NCBI RefSeq assembly: GCF_000410875.1
Contig: NZ_AROI01000009.1
Coordinates: forward strand, 248,001 to 312,000
Length of the DNA: 64,000 nt
Origin: Halopseudomonas pelagia CL-AP6
GTDB taxonomy: Bacteria; Pseudomonadota; Gammaproteobacteria; Pseudomonadales; Pseudomonadaceae
Reading direction: 5' to 3'
Shown here: positions 20,878-28,227 of the stretch, piece after piece
Layout: each line of letters starts with the position of its first letter
How positions within the stretch are numbered: the stretch's first letter is position 1
The notes under the pieces: generated by a model
What the model was told of the DNA's origin: nothing
The model's database searches: none
What the model saw: the letters and a program-made list of their open reading frames with translations, nothing else
Position numbers and translations under genes: made by a program

Positions 20878-21579
20878 ATGGCACTGAAAATCAGCAGCAA
20901 GATTGTCGACTACACCGTCGTCAAGGCCGATGAGCCAGCCCAGGTTAGCGAGCCTGCCGAGGCCGCCATCCAGTTGGAAGAAATGCATGAGAAGCTCAAG
21001 CGGCCGGAGTTTCTAGAAGGCTCTACCTACAAGATCAAGACGCCAACATCCGAGCATGCGATTTACGTCACCATCAATGACGTCATTCTCAACCATGGCA
21101 GCGATCATGAAATCCGCCGTCCATTTGAAATCTTCATCAATTCAAAGAATATGGAGCACTACCAGTGGATTTCGGCTCTGACGCTGATTATTTCCGCTGT
21201 GTTCCGTAAGGGCGGCGATTGCACTTTCCTGGTGGAAGAGTTGCGCAGCGTATTTGATCCCAAGGGCGGTTATATGAAACGCGGCGGTCGCTGGATGCCG
21301 TCGCTGGTCGCGGAAATCGGCGATGTACTCGAACAGCATCTTAAGCGCATTGGCATGATGGTTGATGAGATGGACGAGCATCAGCGCGCTTATCTGGAGC
21401 AAAAACGCGCCGAGTTTGAGGCGATCAAGCCGCAGGGGCAGGTTGCTGCCGATTGTGATGACAGCACGGCGTCCTACCCTCCAGGTGCGCAAATGTGTAG
21501 CAAGTGTCATACCCAGGCTGCGGTGCAAATGGACGGTTGCATGACCTGCCTGAACTGCGGTGACAGCAAGTGTGGCTGA
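20878..21579 (+). CDS. nrdJb: Class II ribonucleotide reductase, C-terminal part NrdJb
   Basis: This separate polypeptide supplies the C-terminal portion of the B12-dependent reductase. The 233-residue product has a TSCPD-like central domain and a cysteine-rich tail (MCSKCH, then CMTCLNCGDSKCG). The tail may bind zinc and carries cysteines for re-reducing the active site. GAGGAT lies upstream of the ATG at 20878. NrdJa and NrdJb must act together, and a strong terminator follows. Confidence 0.93.
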   Translation: MALKISSKIVDYTVVKADEPAQVSEPAEAAIQLEEMHEKLKRPEFLEGSTYKIKTPTSEHAIYVTINDVILNHGSDHEIRRPFEIFINSKNMEHYQWISALTLIISAVFRKGGDCTFLVEELRSVFDPKGGYMKRGGRWMPSLVAEIGDVLEQHLKRIGMMVDEMDEHQRAYLEQKRAEFEAIKPQGQVAADCDDSTASYPPGAQMCSKCHTQAAVQMDGCMTCLNCGDSKCG

Positions 21580-21604
21580 CCATGTTTGGCTGATATTCAC
21601 CCGC

Positions 21605-21631
21605 AAAAAGCCCCTTTTCAGGGGCTTTTTC
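21605..21631 (+). terminator. Rho-independent terminator after nrdJb
   Basis: AAAAGCCCCT and AGGGGCTTTTT form a stem with a short TTC loop, 26 nt after the nrdJb stop. It closes the nrdJ operon and separates it from the fap promoter region. Confidence 0.9.
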
Positions 21632-21791
21632 ATTCCCGAAAAGCTATCTGTAACGTCTCTGATACAGTTTTGATCAGAAAAGCCGGTTCCGCGCTATTTG
21701 TATCATTTGTGCAACACTCTGTGCTGTGACTGAAGCTCTGTACTAGACCCTTCCCCGCTGTTTGCCTTGCCTATGATGTAACCCCCCTGAA

Positions 21792-21815
21792 ACAGCTGTT
21801 CTCAGCAACGGCTGT
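21792..21815. promoter_or_regulatory. Candidate enhancer (inverted repeat) upstream of fap promoter
   Basis: ACAGCTGTT and AACGGCTGT form an 8-of-9 inverted repeat around a 6-nt spacer. Its centre is about 80 bp upstream of the start site predicted from the -24/-12 element at 21858-21873, a usual distance for a sigma-54 activator site. Apart from this repeat, the promoter and the terminator, the 340 bases between nrdJb and fapA show nothing recognisable. Confidence 0.4.
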
Positions 21816-21857
21816 CTCGATTCGCTAACCCCTTGTTATTAAAAGCTACACGCAAAG

Positions 21858-21873
21858 CGGCATAGAACCTGCC
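21858..21873 (+). promoter_or_regulatory. Candidate sigma-54 promoter of the fap operon
   Basis: CGGCATAGAACCTGCC keeps the essential GG (21859-21860) and GC (21871-21872) at the strict 10-nt spacing of sigma-54 promoters (consensus TGGCACGN4TTGC). It has one mismatch beside each dinucleotide. Transcription would start near 21884, 36 nt before fapA. The match is moderate. The sigma-54 activator gene at the end of the operon raises its credibility. Confidence 0.45.
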
Positions 21874-21919
21874 TTATGTTGACTATCGGTACGATGCAGT
21901 CGCTAAAGGGACAAGGGAC

Positions 21920-22390
21920 ATGAAACAGGCGAATTACATAGGATGGTTAGGCTGTATAGCCATAACTGCCATAGGCGTGATGGCCACCCCTAGCCAGTTA
22001 GTCGCAGCCGACGGCGACATCATCCTGATTCGCCAGGTACAGCCCCGCGCAGCCGCACGTCCTCCCGTCGTACCTGACCCCAATCCGCGTGTTGTTAACC
22101 CTAAACCCAGTACTTACATCGGTGAAGACCTGCAGATGCGCAGTATGCCAGGTGAGTTGAATGACAACGATTTTGCCGCGGTTACCAGCGGCACGCGAAT
22201 GACTCAGCAAATGCTTACACCGCTCAGCCAGGGCCATCATTCCAGCACCTCAGGCGCGGCTAACCATTCCTCGATTGCTGGCAACAATCCAGTTGGGCAC
22301 TCCGGTAGCGCACTCGGCAGTATCGATGGGCAGGTTAATCGCAGTATTGAGCAAGGCCTGCGCCCTTTGCACATCCTCCAGAGGCCATAA
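21920..22390 (+). CDS. fapA: Fap amyloid system protein FapA
   Basis: FapA is the first gene product of the functional amyloid (Fap) operon of Pseudomonas. Published work suggests it is a periplasmic helper that influences fibre composition. The 156-residue protein has a signal sequence (ending about SQLVAA), a proline-rich stretch (RPPVVPDPNPR) and a GELNDNDFAAV segment like that of known FapA. The C-terminal half is rich in Ser, Gly and His. fapB starts after a single base, indicating tight coupling. Confidence 0.8.
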   Translation: MKQANYIGWLGCIAITAIGVMATPSQLVAADGDIILIRQVQPRAAARPPVVPDPNPRVVNPKPSTYIGEDLQMRSMPGELNDNDFAAVTSGTRMTQQMLTPLSQGHHSSTSGAANHSSIAGNNPVGHSGSALGSIDGQVNRSIEQGLRPLHILQRP

Positions 22391-22391
22391 C

Positions 22392-22979
22392 ATGAACTCC
22401 TCCAATCTGGTGATTGCCGTCGCCGTCGGCTTACTACTCGGTTCCGCTGCCGCCCTAGGCGAAATGGCCGTCAATGCTGACATCCAATCCAGCGGCAAAG
22501 GTTACAGCGGTGTGGTGATGATCAACCAAGCCGCGGGCACCGACCAGCAACAGGTCAACGCACGGGCGTTGGCCATCGGAGATCGTGCTGAAATCCGGAT
22601 CAAGGTCGAGCAAACGCGCGACATCATCGCTGAGGAACATCTGCTACTGGACGCCAGTGCACAGATTCGCGGCGACGCCTTCAGCCAAGGCAATGGCGTC
22701 TTGGGGGTCAATCAGAGCGCCGGTAGCGGCAATCAGCAAATCAACGCTTTTCGAATCGAGTTTGGCTCGATGCCGGAAAGTCTGGATGACGGCGGTTTGG
22801 CACAAAGTGTCGCGCCGTCATCTATCAACTCGGGAGCGGAAGCACCTCAGAGTGGCCGACGCGTGATCAGCATTGACGATCAGGCGTTTGCCGACAGTCG
22901 TGGAGTGGTGCAGCTGAACCAGAGTGCCGGGGCAGGGAACCGTATGGTTAATAGTCTCGGCATCCGGATCATGGATTGA
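22392..22979 (+). CDS. fapB: Minor amyloid subunit FapB (nucleator)
   Basis: FapB is the minor fibre subunit thought to nucleate FapC polymerisation outside the cell. The ATG at 22392 gives a 195-residue product with a signal peptide (MNSSNLVIAVAVGLLLGSAAALG). It has three imperfect amyloid repeats, whose cores are VMINQAAGTDQQQVNA, LGVNQSAGSGNQQIN and VQLNQSAGAGNRMVN. They alternate with less conserved linkers. The in-frame extension to 22275 lies inside fapA and should be ignored. Repeat number and position match the FapB role. Confidence 0.85.
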   Translation: MNSSNLVIAVAVGLLLGSAAALGEMAVNADIQSSGKGYSGVVMINQAAGTDQQQVNARALAIGDRAEIRIKVEQTRDIIAEEHLLLDASAQIRGDAFSQGNGVLGVNQSAGSGNQQINAFRIEFGSMPESLDDGGLAQSVAPSSINSGAEAPQSGRRVISIDDQAFADSRGVVQLNQSAGAGNRMVNSLGIRIMD

Positions 22980-23032
22980 TCCAATACTGCCTGCCTAAAC
23001 GCAAGGATATATCAATCGAAAGGAGATTTACC

Positions 23033-23791
23033 ATGAAGACTCAAAAACTGCTAACACCGCTGGCCATGGCTATGGTTGCACTGTTGTCCGTTGGCGCTCA
23101 CGCCACCGGTTATCCAGGCTCCGACGGCGCGTCGGCAACGGTTGTCGATATCCAGGAGAACAAAAATAACACTTCGTTCAACAAGACCGTTGAAAACACC
23201 GCTGAGGTAGAAGGTTCACTGGGTGGCGCATCTGGTAACGTCGGTGTCAACGTTGCCGCTGGTGACAACAACCAGCAAGCCAACGCTGCCGCTATCGCTA
23301 CGGCTGATTCGGCCTTTGTGTTTGGCTTCGGGCTGCTAGGTGGTTCTGCTCAGGCCAGCATCGATGTGTATCAGAACAACCAGCACAACGATCTGACCAA
23401 CTACGGTGTGCCTAATGATGCGAGCCTGACCGATTCGGCGGGTGGCACATCGGGTAACCTGGGCATCAACATCGCCGCAGGTAACAGCAACCAGCAGAAG
23501 AACGATATGGCTGTTGCGTCTTCGGACACTGCTTATACCGCTGGGGCTAATGTACTGGTCCATCAGAACTCCTCCGACAACAGTGTATCCAATCTCGACC
23601 TTGGTGGAAGCCACGGCCATTGGGGCTACCAGCCCGGAGTGCCGGTGGTTAACAACGCGGTCATGAGCGGCTCGCTGGGCGGGGTTTCCGGCAACGTGGG
23701 TGTCAACATTGCTGCGGGTAGCGGTAACCAGCAAAGCAATTCGCTGGCCATCGCTGCAGGTTGTAACGCTTGCCCTAGTCCTAGTCTGTAA
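23033..23791 (+). CDS. fapC: Major functional amyloid subunit FapC
   Basis: FapC is the main structural protein of Fap fibres, which stiffen biofilms. The ATG at 23033 follows a strong AAGGAG and gives a 252-residue product with a signal peptide ending at AHA. Three highly similar repeats occur at residues about 68-88, 140-160 and 220-240 (cores GNVGVNVAAGDNNQQAN, GNLGINIAAGNSNQQKN, GNVGVNIAAGSGNQQSN). Gln/Asn-rich linkers of about 50-60 residues separate them. A C-terminal CNAC motif (C244, C247) matches the conserved CxxC of FapC. A hairpin with a T-rich tail follows the stop. Confidence 0.95.
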   Translation: MKTQKLLTPLAMAMVALLSVGAHATGYPGSDGASATVVDIQENKNNTSFNKTVENTAEVEGSLGGASGNVGVNVAAGDNNQQANAAAIATADSAFVFGFGLLGGSAQASIDVYQNNQHNDLTNYGVPNDASLTDSAGGTSGNLGINIAAGNSNQQKNDMAVASSDTAYTAGANVLVHQNSSDNSVSNLDLGGSHGHWGYQPGVPVVNNAVMSGSLGGVSGNVGVNIAAGSGNQQSNSLAIAAGCNACPSPSL

Positions 23792-23800
23792 CGGTAAGTC

Positions 23801-23836
23801 AGGCCCGGGCACTCTGTGTCCGGGCTCTTCTTTCTA
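23801..23836 (+). terminator. Partial terminator between fapC and fapD
   Basis: GCCCGGGCA and TGTCCGGGC pair with one mismatch around a short loop, followed by TCTTCTTTCT. Lying inside the operon just after the major subunit gene, it could reduce read-through and make fapABC mRNA more abundant than fapDEF, matching the need for excess fibre subunit. Confidence 0.6.
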
Positions 23837-23865
23837 GTTTTAGCCATTGGGTACAAGGAGGCGGT

Positions 23866-24567
23866 ATGAATGGGCTCAGGCTGGCAGTTGTGCTGATGGT
23901 ATTGGCCGCGCCACTGACTACCGTTCAGGCGCAAACTGTTACGTCCCAGCCTTTTGCAGCTCTACCCGGTGGCACGCTGGTATACAAATCGGTTACCAGT
24001 ATGCGCGAAAGGCGCTTTATCAATCTGGTCGAGCAGAAAACCGATTTTAGCTGTGGGGCAGCGTCGCTTGCCACCATCCTGAATCAGGCCTATGGCTTGC
24101 AGTTAACCGAAGCAGACGTCATTCACGGCATGCTTGCTGAGGCGGATATAGAGTTGGTGCGTACTCAGGGTTTCTCGATGCTAGATATGAAACGCTATGC
24201 CGAGACCATTGGTCTCCGTGCGCGCGGCTACCGTATAGCACCCGAGCAGTTGGAGCAGGTGAAGGTACCAGCCATCGTTTTGATTGATGTACGTGGCTAC
24301 AAGCATTTTGTGGTCATGCAAACCAGCAGTGACGGCTGGGTCTATATCGGTGATCCGGTTCTCGGTCATAACAAAATGACTATTGAGGCGTTTGCCAAGG
24401 GTTGGAACGGTATCGTCTTTGCTGTGATTGGCCCTGGCTACGACAGAAACAATGCTTTGCTTTCCCCACCGGAACCCTTGACCGCCAGACACAGACTGGA
24501 TCGGTTTCGACCGGTGCGCGATGCCGATTTGCTGGATTTCGGTTTTATTCAAAGTGATTTCTTTTAG
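23866..24567 (+). CDS. fapD: FapD, C39-family cysteine protease
   Basis: FapD is a papain-like C39 peptidase needed for Fap secretion in Pseudomonas. The 233-residue product has a signal peptide (cut near VQA), placing it in the periplasm. The catalytic Cys63 lies in DFSCGAASLAT, His147 in RGYKHFVVM and Asp163 in IGDPVLG. It is a free-standing peptidase without an ABC-transporter domain. AAGGAGGCGGT precedes the ATG at 23866. fapE starts 38 nt after its stop. Confidence 0.92.
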   Translation: MNGLRLAVVLMVLAAPLTTVQAQTVTSQPFAALPGGTLVYKSVTSMRERRFINLVEQKTDFSCGAASLATILNQAYGLQLTEADVIHGMLAEADIELVRTQGFSMLDMKRYAETIGLRARGYRIAPEQLEQVKVPAIVLIDVRGYKHFVVMQTSSDGWVYIGDPVLGHNKMTIEAFAKGWNGIVFAVIGPGYDRNNALLSPPEPLTARHRLDRFRPVRDADLLDFGFIQSDFF

Positions 24568-24605
24568 CGCACAGCGCTGGGAGCCAATGGCTCCGGGAGC
24601 GGCAT

Positions 24606-25334
24606 ATGAACAACAAATCTTGGTGGCTAGCTGGCGTGCTGTGTCTCAGCCTGCCAGTCAATGGCGCCAGTCTTTTTAAACCAGTGGAAGTCAGCGATGC
24701 GGAACTCGCCGAGTTACGCGGGCGTTACGTGCTACCCGGTCGCATCATTCATTTCGGTGTGACCATGGAAACCTTCTGGCAGAACAGCGCCGGTCAAGGC
24801 ATCGGCGCACTGGTATCTCTGCGGGTTGATGGCACAGCTCAGCCTAGCCTCTACGTTAGCTATATCGATCAGACTGGAAGCGATACCTCGGTGGTGTCCG
24901 GCACAGGCCAGATTATCGGCGGTAACGGTTTGGCTCAGATCCAGGGTGTCAGTCAGAGTGTGCGCAGCGCTGGCGACTTCAACGATGCGTGGAACGATGT
25001 GAGTATTTCGATTAGCAGTGGCGGCACGGACTATCCAGCGCAAAGCGGACAGCCCTGGAATGGAGCGACTCAGTTCGCTAACGAGACAGGTAATGTCCAG
25101 ATCTCTGCCCATGGCGGTGGTCTGCAGGTTGTGCTGCAAGCGGCTGGGCAGGGGCAGGCTCAACAACAGATCGGCGCTGGGAGTGTGCTTCAACAAGCCA
25201 ACATGAGCGGTAGCTTGAACAGCGTGCGCAATCTGGCTGCATTGAATGTGGCACTGCGTGACAGCCCGCTGCATGCCACGCTAGGCAACTGTACATGGGA
25301 GCAGCTGCGAGCGTTACGGCCAATTGGATATTGA
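24606..25334 (+). CDS. fapE: FapE, secreted Fap component
   Basis: FapE is a minor exported component found with Fap fibres. The 242-residue protein has a signal peptide ([20 protein letters not shown]), a long Gly/Ser/Gln-rich beta-prone middle, and a C-terminal segment ending [14 protein letters not shown]. The middle has amyloid-like spacing but not the tight GNxGVNxAAG repeat. The position between fapD and fapF fixes the assignment better than the sequence does. GGGAGCGGC precedes the ATG. Confidence 0.82.
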   Translation: MNNKSWWLAGVLCLSLPVNGASLFKPVEVSDAELAELRGRYVLPGRIIHFGVTMETFWQNSAGQGIGALVSLRVDGTAQPSLYVSYIDQTGSDTSVVSGTGQIIGGNGLAQIQGVSQSVRSAGDFNDAWNDVSISISSGGTDYPAQSGQPWNGATQFANETGNVQISAHGGGLQVVLQAAGQGQAQQQIGAGSVLQQANMSGSLNSVRNLAALNVALRDSPLHATLGNCTWEQLRALRPIGY

Positions 25335-25371
25335 AGGATCTGCACAGTTCATTAAAACAAGGAAGCGTATC

Positions 25372-26616
25372 ATGCACCAGACTGGACGTGGTTTAGTATG
25401 GGGATTGATTTGTATCAGCTCAGTGGCTGTCGCGCAGCCAGAGGAAACCGATCTGCGTCGGCAACTGGAGGCGTTACGGCAGCGCTATGAGGCGCAACAG
25501 AATGCGCTTATGATACTTGAACAACGTATCCGCCAGGTGGAAGGCCGCAGGGCCGAGGCGCTCGCTCAGGCGGGTGAACGCAGCGCGCCGGCATCACCCG
25601 CAACGCGCTCGGCTAGCGCAGGATCCGGCTATGGCGAGTCGCTGAGGGACTCGTCGGAGCCGGCACCGAGTGTTGAGGCGTTGTACCAAGAAGCCAGCGG
25701 TTTTTTTGGCGGTGGCAGGTTCAGTATCGAACCTGGAATAACCTACAGCCATTACGATACTCGACAATTATTTCTCAACGGCTTCTTGGCTCTGGATGCG
25801 ATTTTTCTGGGCAACCTGGGCATTGATGAGATCAATGCCGACACCTTCACCTTTGATCTTACCGGACGCTACAACTGGCGGCAGCGTTGGCAATTTGATG
25901 TCAACCTGCCTTTGGTCTACCGGGAAACCACCTACCAGTCGGCAGGCGCTGGTGGTTCCAGTGCTCAATACAGTGAGAAAAAGGTCACCGGCGACCCCCG
26001 CCTGGGCGATATCAGCGCGGGTGTATCCTACAAATTTCTTGATGAGGCACCAGGCAGGCCTGACGCTGTTGCCAGCTTGCGGGTGCGGATGCCCACCGGT
26101 ACAGATCCTTACGGGATCAAGTTGAACGCCGTCTCGGGCAACGACAACCTCAACGTCCCCGACGACTTACCCACAGGAAACGGCGTCTGGGCTGTGACGC
26201 CGGGTATAGCGCTGGTTAAGACGGTTGATCCTGCGGTGCTGTTTGGCAACCTTGCCTACACTTACCATCTGGAGGGCGACTTCTCCGATATTAGCCCGCA
26301 GATCGGAGTCAAGGTGCCGGGCAAGGTCCAGTTAGGTAACTATTTTCAGTTCGGCGCGGGTATGGCCTTTGCGCTCAACGATAGGATGAGCATGTCGATG
26401 TCATTTTCCGAGCTGATTAGCCGCTCCAGTCGCATTAAGCCGGATGGGAGCCCTTGGCAGACGGTCAATGGCAGTGATGCTAATGCAGCCTATTTCAATC
26501 TGGGCATGACCTTCGCCGCTAGCGATCGGCTGACTGTGGTACCCAGTTTGGCCATCGGCTTGACCCCGGATGCCCCGGATTTTAGTTTCAGCCTCAAATT
26601 CCCTTACTACTACTAA
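25372..26616 (+). CDS. fapF: FapF, outer-membrane amyloid secretion pore
   Basis: FapF forms a trimeric outer-membrane channel that exports FapB, FapC and FapE. The ATG at 25372 (SD GGAAG) gives 414 residues. There is a signal peptide ending about SVAVA, then a heptad-rich coiled-coil at about 22-65 ([19 protein letters not shown]), a Ser/Ala linker, and a beta-barrel. The barrel has alternating aromatic strands and a final strand ending KFPYYY. This plug-plus-barrel plan is that of FapF. The gene ends 27 nt from the convergent regulator. Confidence 0.9.
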   Translation: MHQTGRGLVWGLICISSVAVAQPEETDLRRQLEALRQRYEAQQNALMILEQRIRQVEGRRAEALAQAGERSAPASPATRSASAGSGYGESLRDSSEPAPSVEALYQEASGFFGGGRFSIEPGITYSHYDTRQLFLNGFLALDAIFLGNLGIDEINADTFTFDLTGRYNWRQRWQFDVNLPLVYRETTYQSAGAGGSSAQYSEKKVTGDPRLGDISAGVSYKFLDEAPGRPDAVASLRVRMPTGTDPYGIKLNAVSGNDNLNVPDDLPTGNGVWAVTPGIALVKTVDPAVLFGNLAYTYHLEGDFSDISPQIGVKVPGKVQLGNYFQFGAGMAFALNDRMSMSMSFSELISRSSRIKPDGSPWQTVNGSDANAAYFNLGMTFAASDRLTVVPSLAIGLTPDAPDFSFSLKFPYYY

Positions 26617-26625
26617 CTTCAACGT

Positions 26626-26674
26626 CCGCATGCTGCAACGCGATCAGATAATCTGATGGCGGTGCAGCATGCGG
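26626..26674. terminator. Nested inverted repeat at the fapF/regulator convergence
   Basis: A perfect 12-bp inverted repeat (CCGCATGCTGCA at 26626-26637, TGCAGCATGCGG at 26663-26674) encloses a second one (ATCAGAT-A-ATCTGAT). It begins in the 27-nt gap and extends over the last codons of the leftward regulator gene. It could act as a two-way terminator, although neither side has a long T tract. Confidence 0.5.
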
Positions 26675-27975
26675 TAGAGCGTCGGACGTGAAATGCCAAG
26701 TGTCTCGGCTACCCGGCACATATTGCTTGGATGGAGCGTTAGTGCATCATGGAGTGCCTGTTTCTCGGCACGCAAGATGTAGTTCTCCAGTCGGTCGGCC
26801 ATCTTGATCCGGTCCTGGACGACCGCTAGGCCCAGATCTGCTGGCTCTATCGTGCGCCCTTCGGCGAGCGCCATGCCTCGACGTACCCGATTGGCCAGTT
26901 CGCGCACATTGCCAGGCCAGGGGTGTTGGAGCATGGATTTGATTGCCGCATGGCTGAAGGGGCGGGGTTTTCGACCCACCTCTCCAGCATATAGCTGGGC
27001 GAAATGCTGGGCCAGCAGCGCTATGTCGGCATGGCGTTCGTGTAATGGGGTGGTGTGGATTTCTAGTACATTCAGACGATAATACAGATCTTCGCGAAAC
27101 CTGCCATCGGCAACGGCCGCTTCAAGATCGATATGAGTGGCCGCCACAACGCGCACATCAACCTGAATGGGTTGATTACTGCCAACCCGTTCTATCTGCA
27201 TTTCCTGAAGAAAGCGCAGCATGTTGGCCTGCAGCTCCAGCGGCAGATCACCTATTTCGTCAAGGAACAGGGTGCCGCCATGAGCAGCTTCTATTCGACC
27301 GATTTTGCGCTGGTGGGCGCCGGTGAAGGCGCCTTTTTCATGGCCGAACATTTCCGACTGGATCAATTGGTCGGGTATGGCGCCGCAGTTTACGGCGATA
27401 AAGGGTTTGTCTGCTCGCCTGGATGTCCAATGCAGTGCACGCGCCACCAATTCCTTGCCGGTGCCGCTTTCGCCACGAATCAACACCGGAGAATCGGTGC
27501 TCGCAAAACGGCTAACCAGCTTGCGTAGCGCTTTGGCCTGCTTACTGGTGCCAAGAAATTCATGATCCTCTTTGGGCGTTGAGTCCAAATTGAGGGTGCG
27601 CAGGCGGGACATTCCATAGGCTCGGCCGAGGGCCGCTTGCATACGGTGGAAATCAAAGGGGAGGGTGTAGAAATCAAAGAACCATTCGCTGATAAATGCA
27701 CGCATTGCCGATTCGTTTTTAATTTCGGGGTCAACGATAGCAATCCACTCTCCGCCGCTCTGACGGATAATGTGCTTGAGTACCTCTTGTTGCTGCAGAT
27801 GGCTGTCGAGCAAATGAATGATGCCGACATCGCATTCTCTGCCCGCAGCGTGGTTCAAGCTGGTGTTCTCTATCTGCCAGCCAGTTTGGCTCAGATTGTC
27901 CAGCAGTCGGGTCCATGCGGCGAACGTTTCCACCACCAGAAGCCTTCTTACCACCTTGTCGATTTTGCCGAGCAT
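26644..27975 (-). CDS. Sigma-54-dependent activator with VpsR-like N-terminal domain
   Basis: This 443-residue enhancer-binding protein has a degenerate receiver/VpsR-like N-terminal domain of about 130 residues. A AAA+ domain follows, with Walker A (GESGTGKEL), an intact GAFTGA loop (needed to contact sigma-54), Walker B (TLFLDEIGD), and a C-terminal Fis-type helix-turn-helix (VAETLGISRPTLYRML). The ATG at 27975 with GGAGG upstream is preferred over a GTG 15 nt earlier. VpsR relatives control biofilm matrix genes in response to c-di-GMP. Its convergent position next to fap suggests it activates fap, which is inference. Confidence 0.88.
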   Translation of the reverse strand: MLGKIDKVVRRLLVVETFAAWTRLLDNLSQTGWQIENTSLNHAAGRECDVGIIHLLDSHLQQQEVLKHIIRQSGGEWIAIVDPEIKNESAMRAFISEWFFDFYTLPFDFHRMQAALGRAYGMSRLRTLNLDSTPKEDHEFLGTSKQAKALRKLVSRFASTDSPVLIRGESGTGKELVARALHWTSRRADKPFIAVNCGAIPDQLIQSEMFGHEKGAFTGAHQRKIGRIEAAHGGTLFLDEIGDLPLELQANMLRFLQEMQIERVGSNQPIQVDVRVVAATHIDLEAAVADGRFREDLYYRLNVLEIHTTPLHERHADIALLAQHFAQLYAGEVGRKPRPFSHAAIKSMLQHPWPGNVRELANRVRRGMALAEGRTIEPADLGLAVVQDRIKMADRLENYILRAEKQALHDALTLHPSNMCRVAETLGISRPTLYRMLHRHQII

Positions 27976-28125
27976 CACCGCTCCCTCCACGCTCCCAGAT
28001 TGGTCCGTTATGTTGGGGGTGTAAAAGCGTGGCTTGTTAAAAGCCTAGCACATGGATGTGCAGGGATTGCAATAACTGGAATTATTTTGCAACGCAGCTC
28101 AGCATTCCACCATCCCTGCGTGCTA

Positions 28126-28143
28126 TCCCCCAAGCGGGGGGTG
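28126..28143 (+). promoter_or_regulatory. Putative LAL-regulator operator upstream of the quinoprotein gene
   Basis: TCCCCCAAGCGGGGGGTG is a G/C inverted repeat with a 4-nt centre. Its 3' end is 21 nt before a TAGGAT (28165-28170) that could be the -10. No good -35 exists, as expected for an activator-dependent promoter. A matching element in the same orientation and at the same spacing precedes the DUF1302 gene (36636-36653, minus strand). Confidence 0.6.
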
Positions 28144-28227
28144 AAAGAGCTGACTGCGCGGCCCTAGGATAAAGGTTCAAACAGTGTCAAATGCGTCATC
28201 TCAACTGTTACAAGGACAACAATAACA

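Noticed and set aside
19111-20988. Long minus-strand open frame of 625 codons across nrdJa/nrdJb
   Set aside because: It is fully antisense to clearly conserved reductase genes and its translation has no recognisable family. It is the normal shadow of high-GC codon use.
28074-28093. Sigma-54 promoter before the quinoprotein gene (GG...GC in CTGGAATTATTTTGC)
   Set aside because: The GG-GC spacing is 9 nt instead of the strict 10, and it is upstream of the better supported LAL motif and -10.
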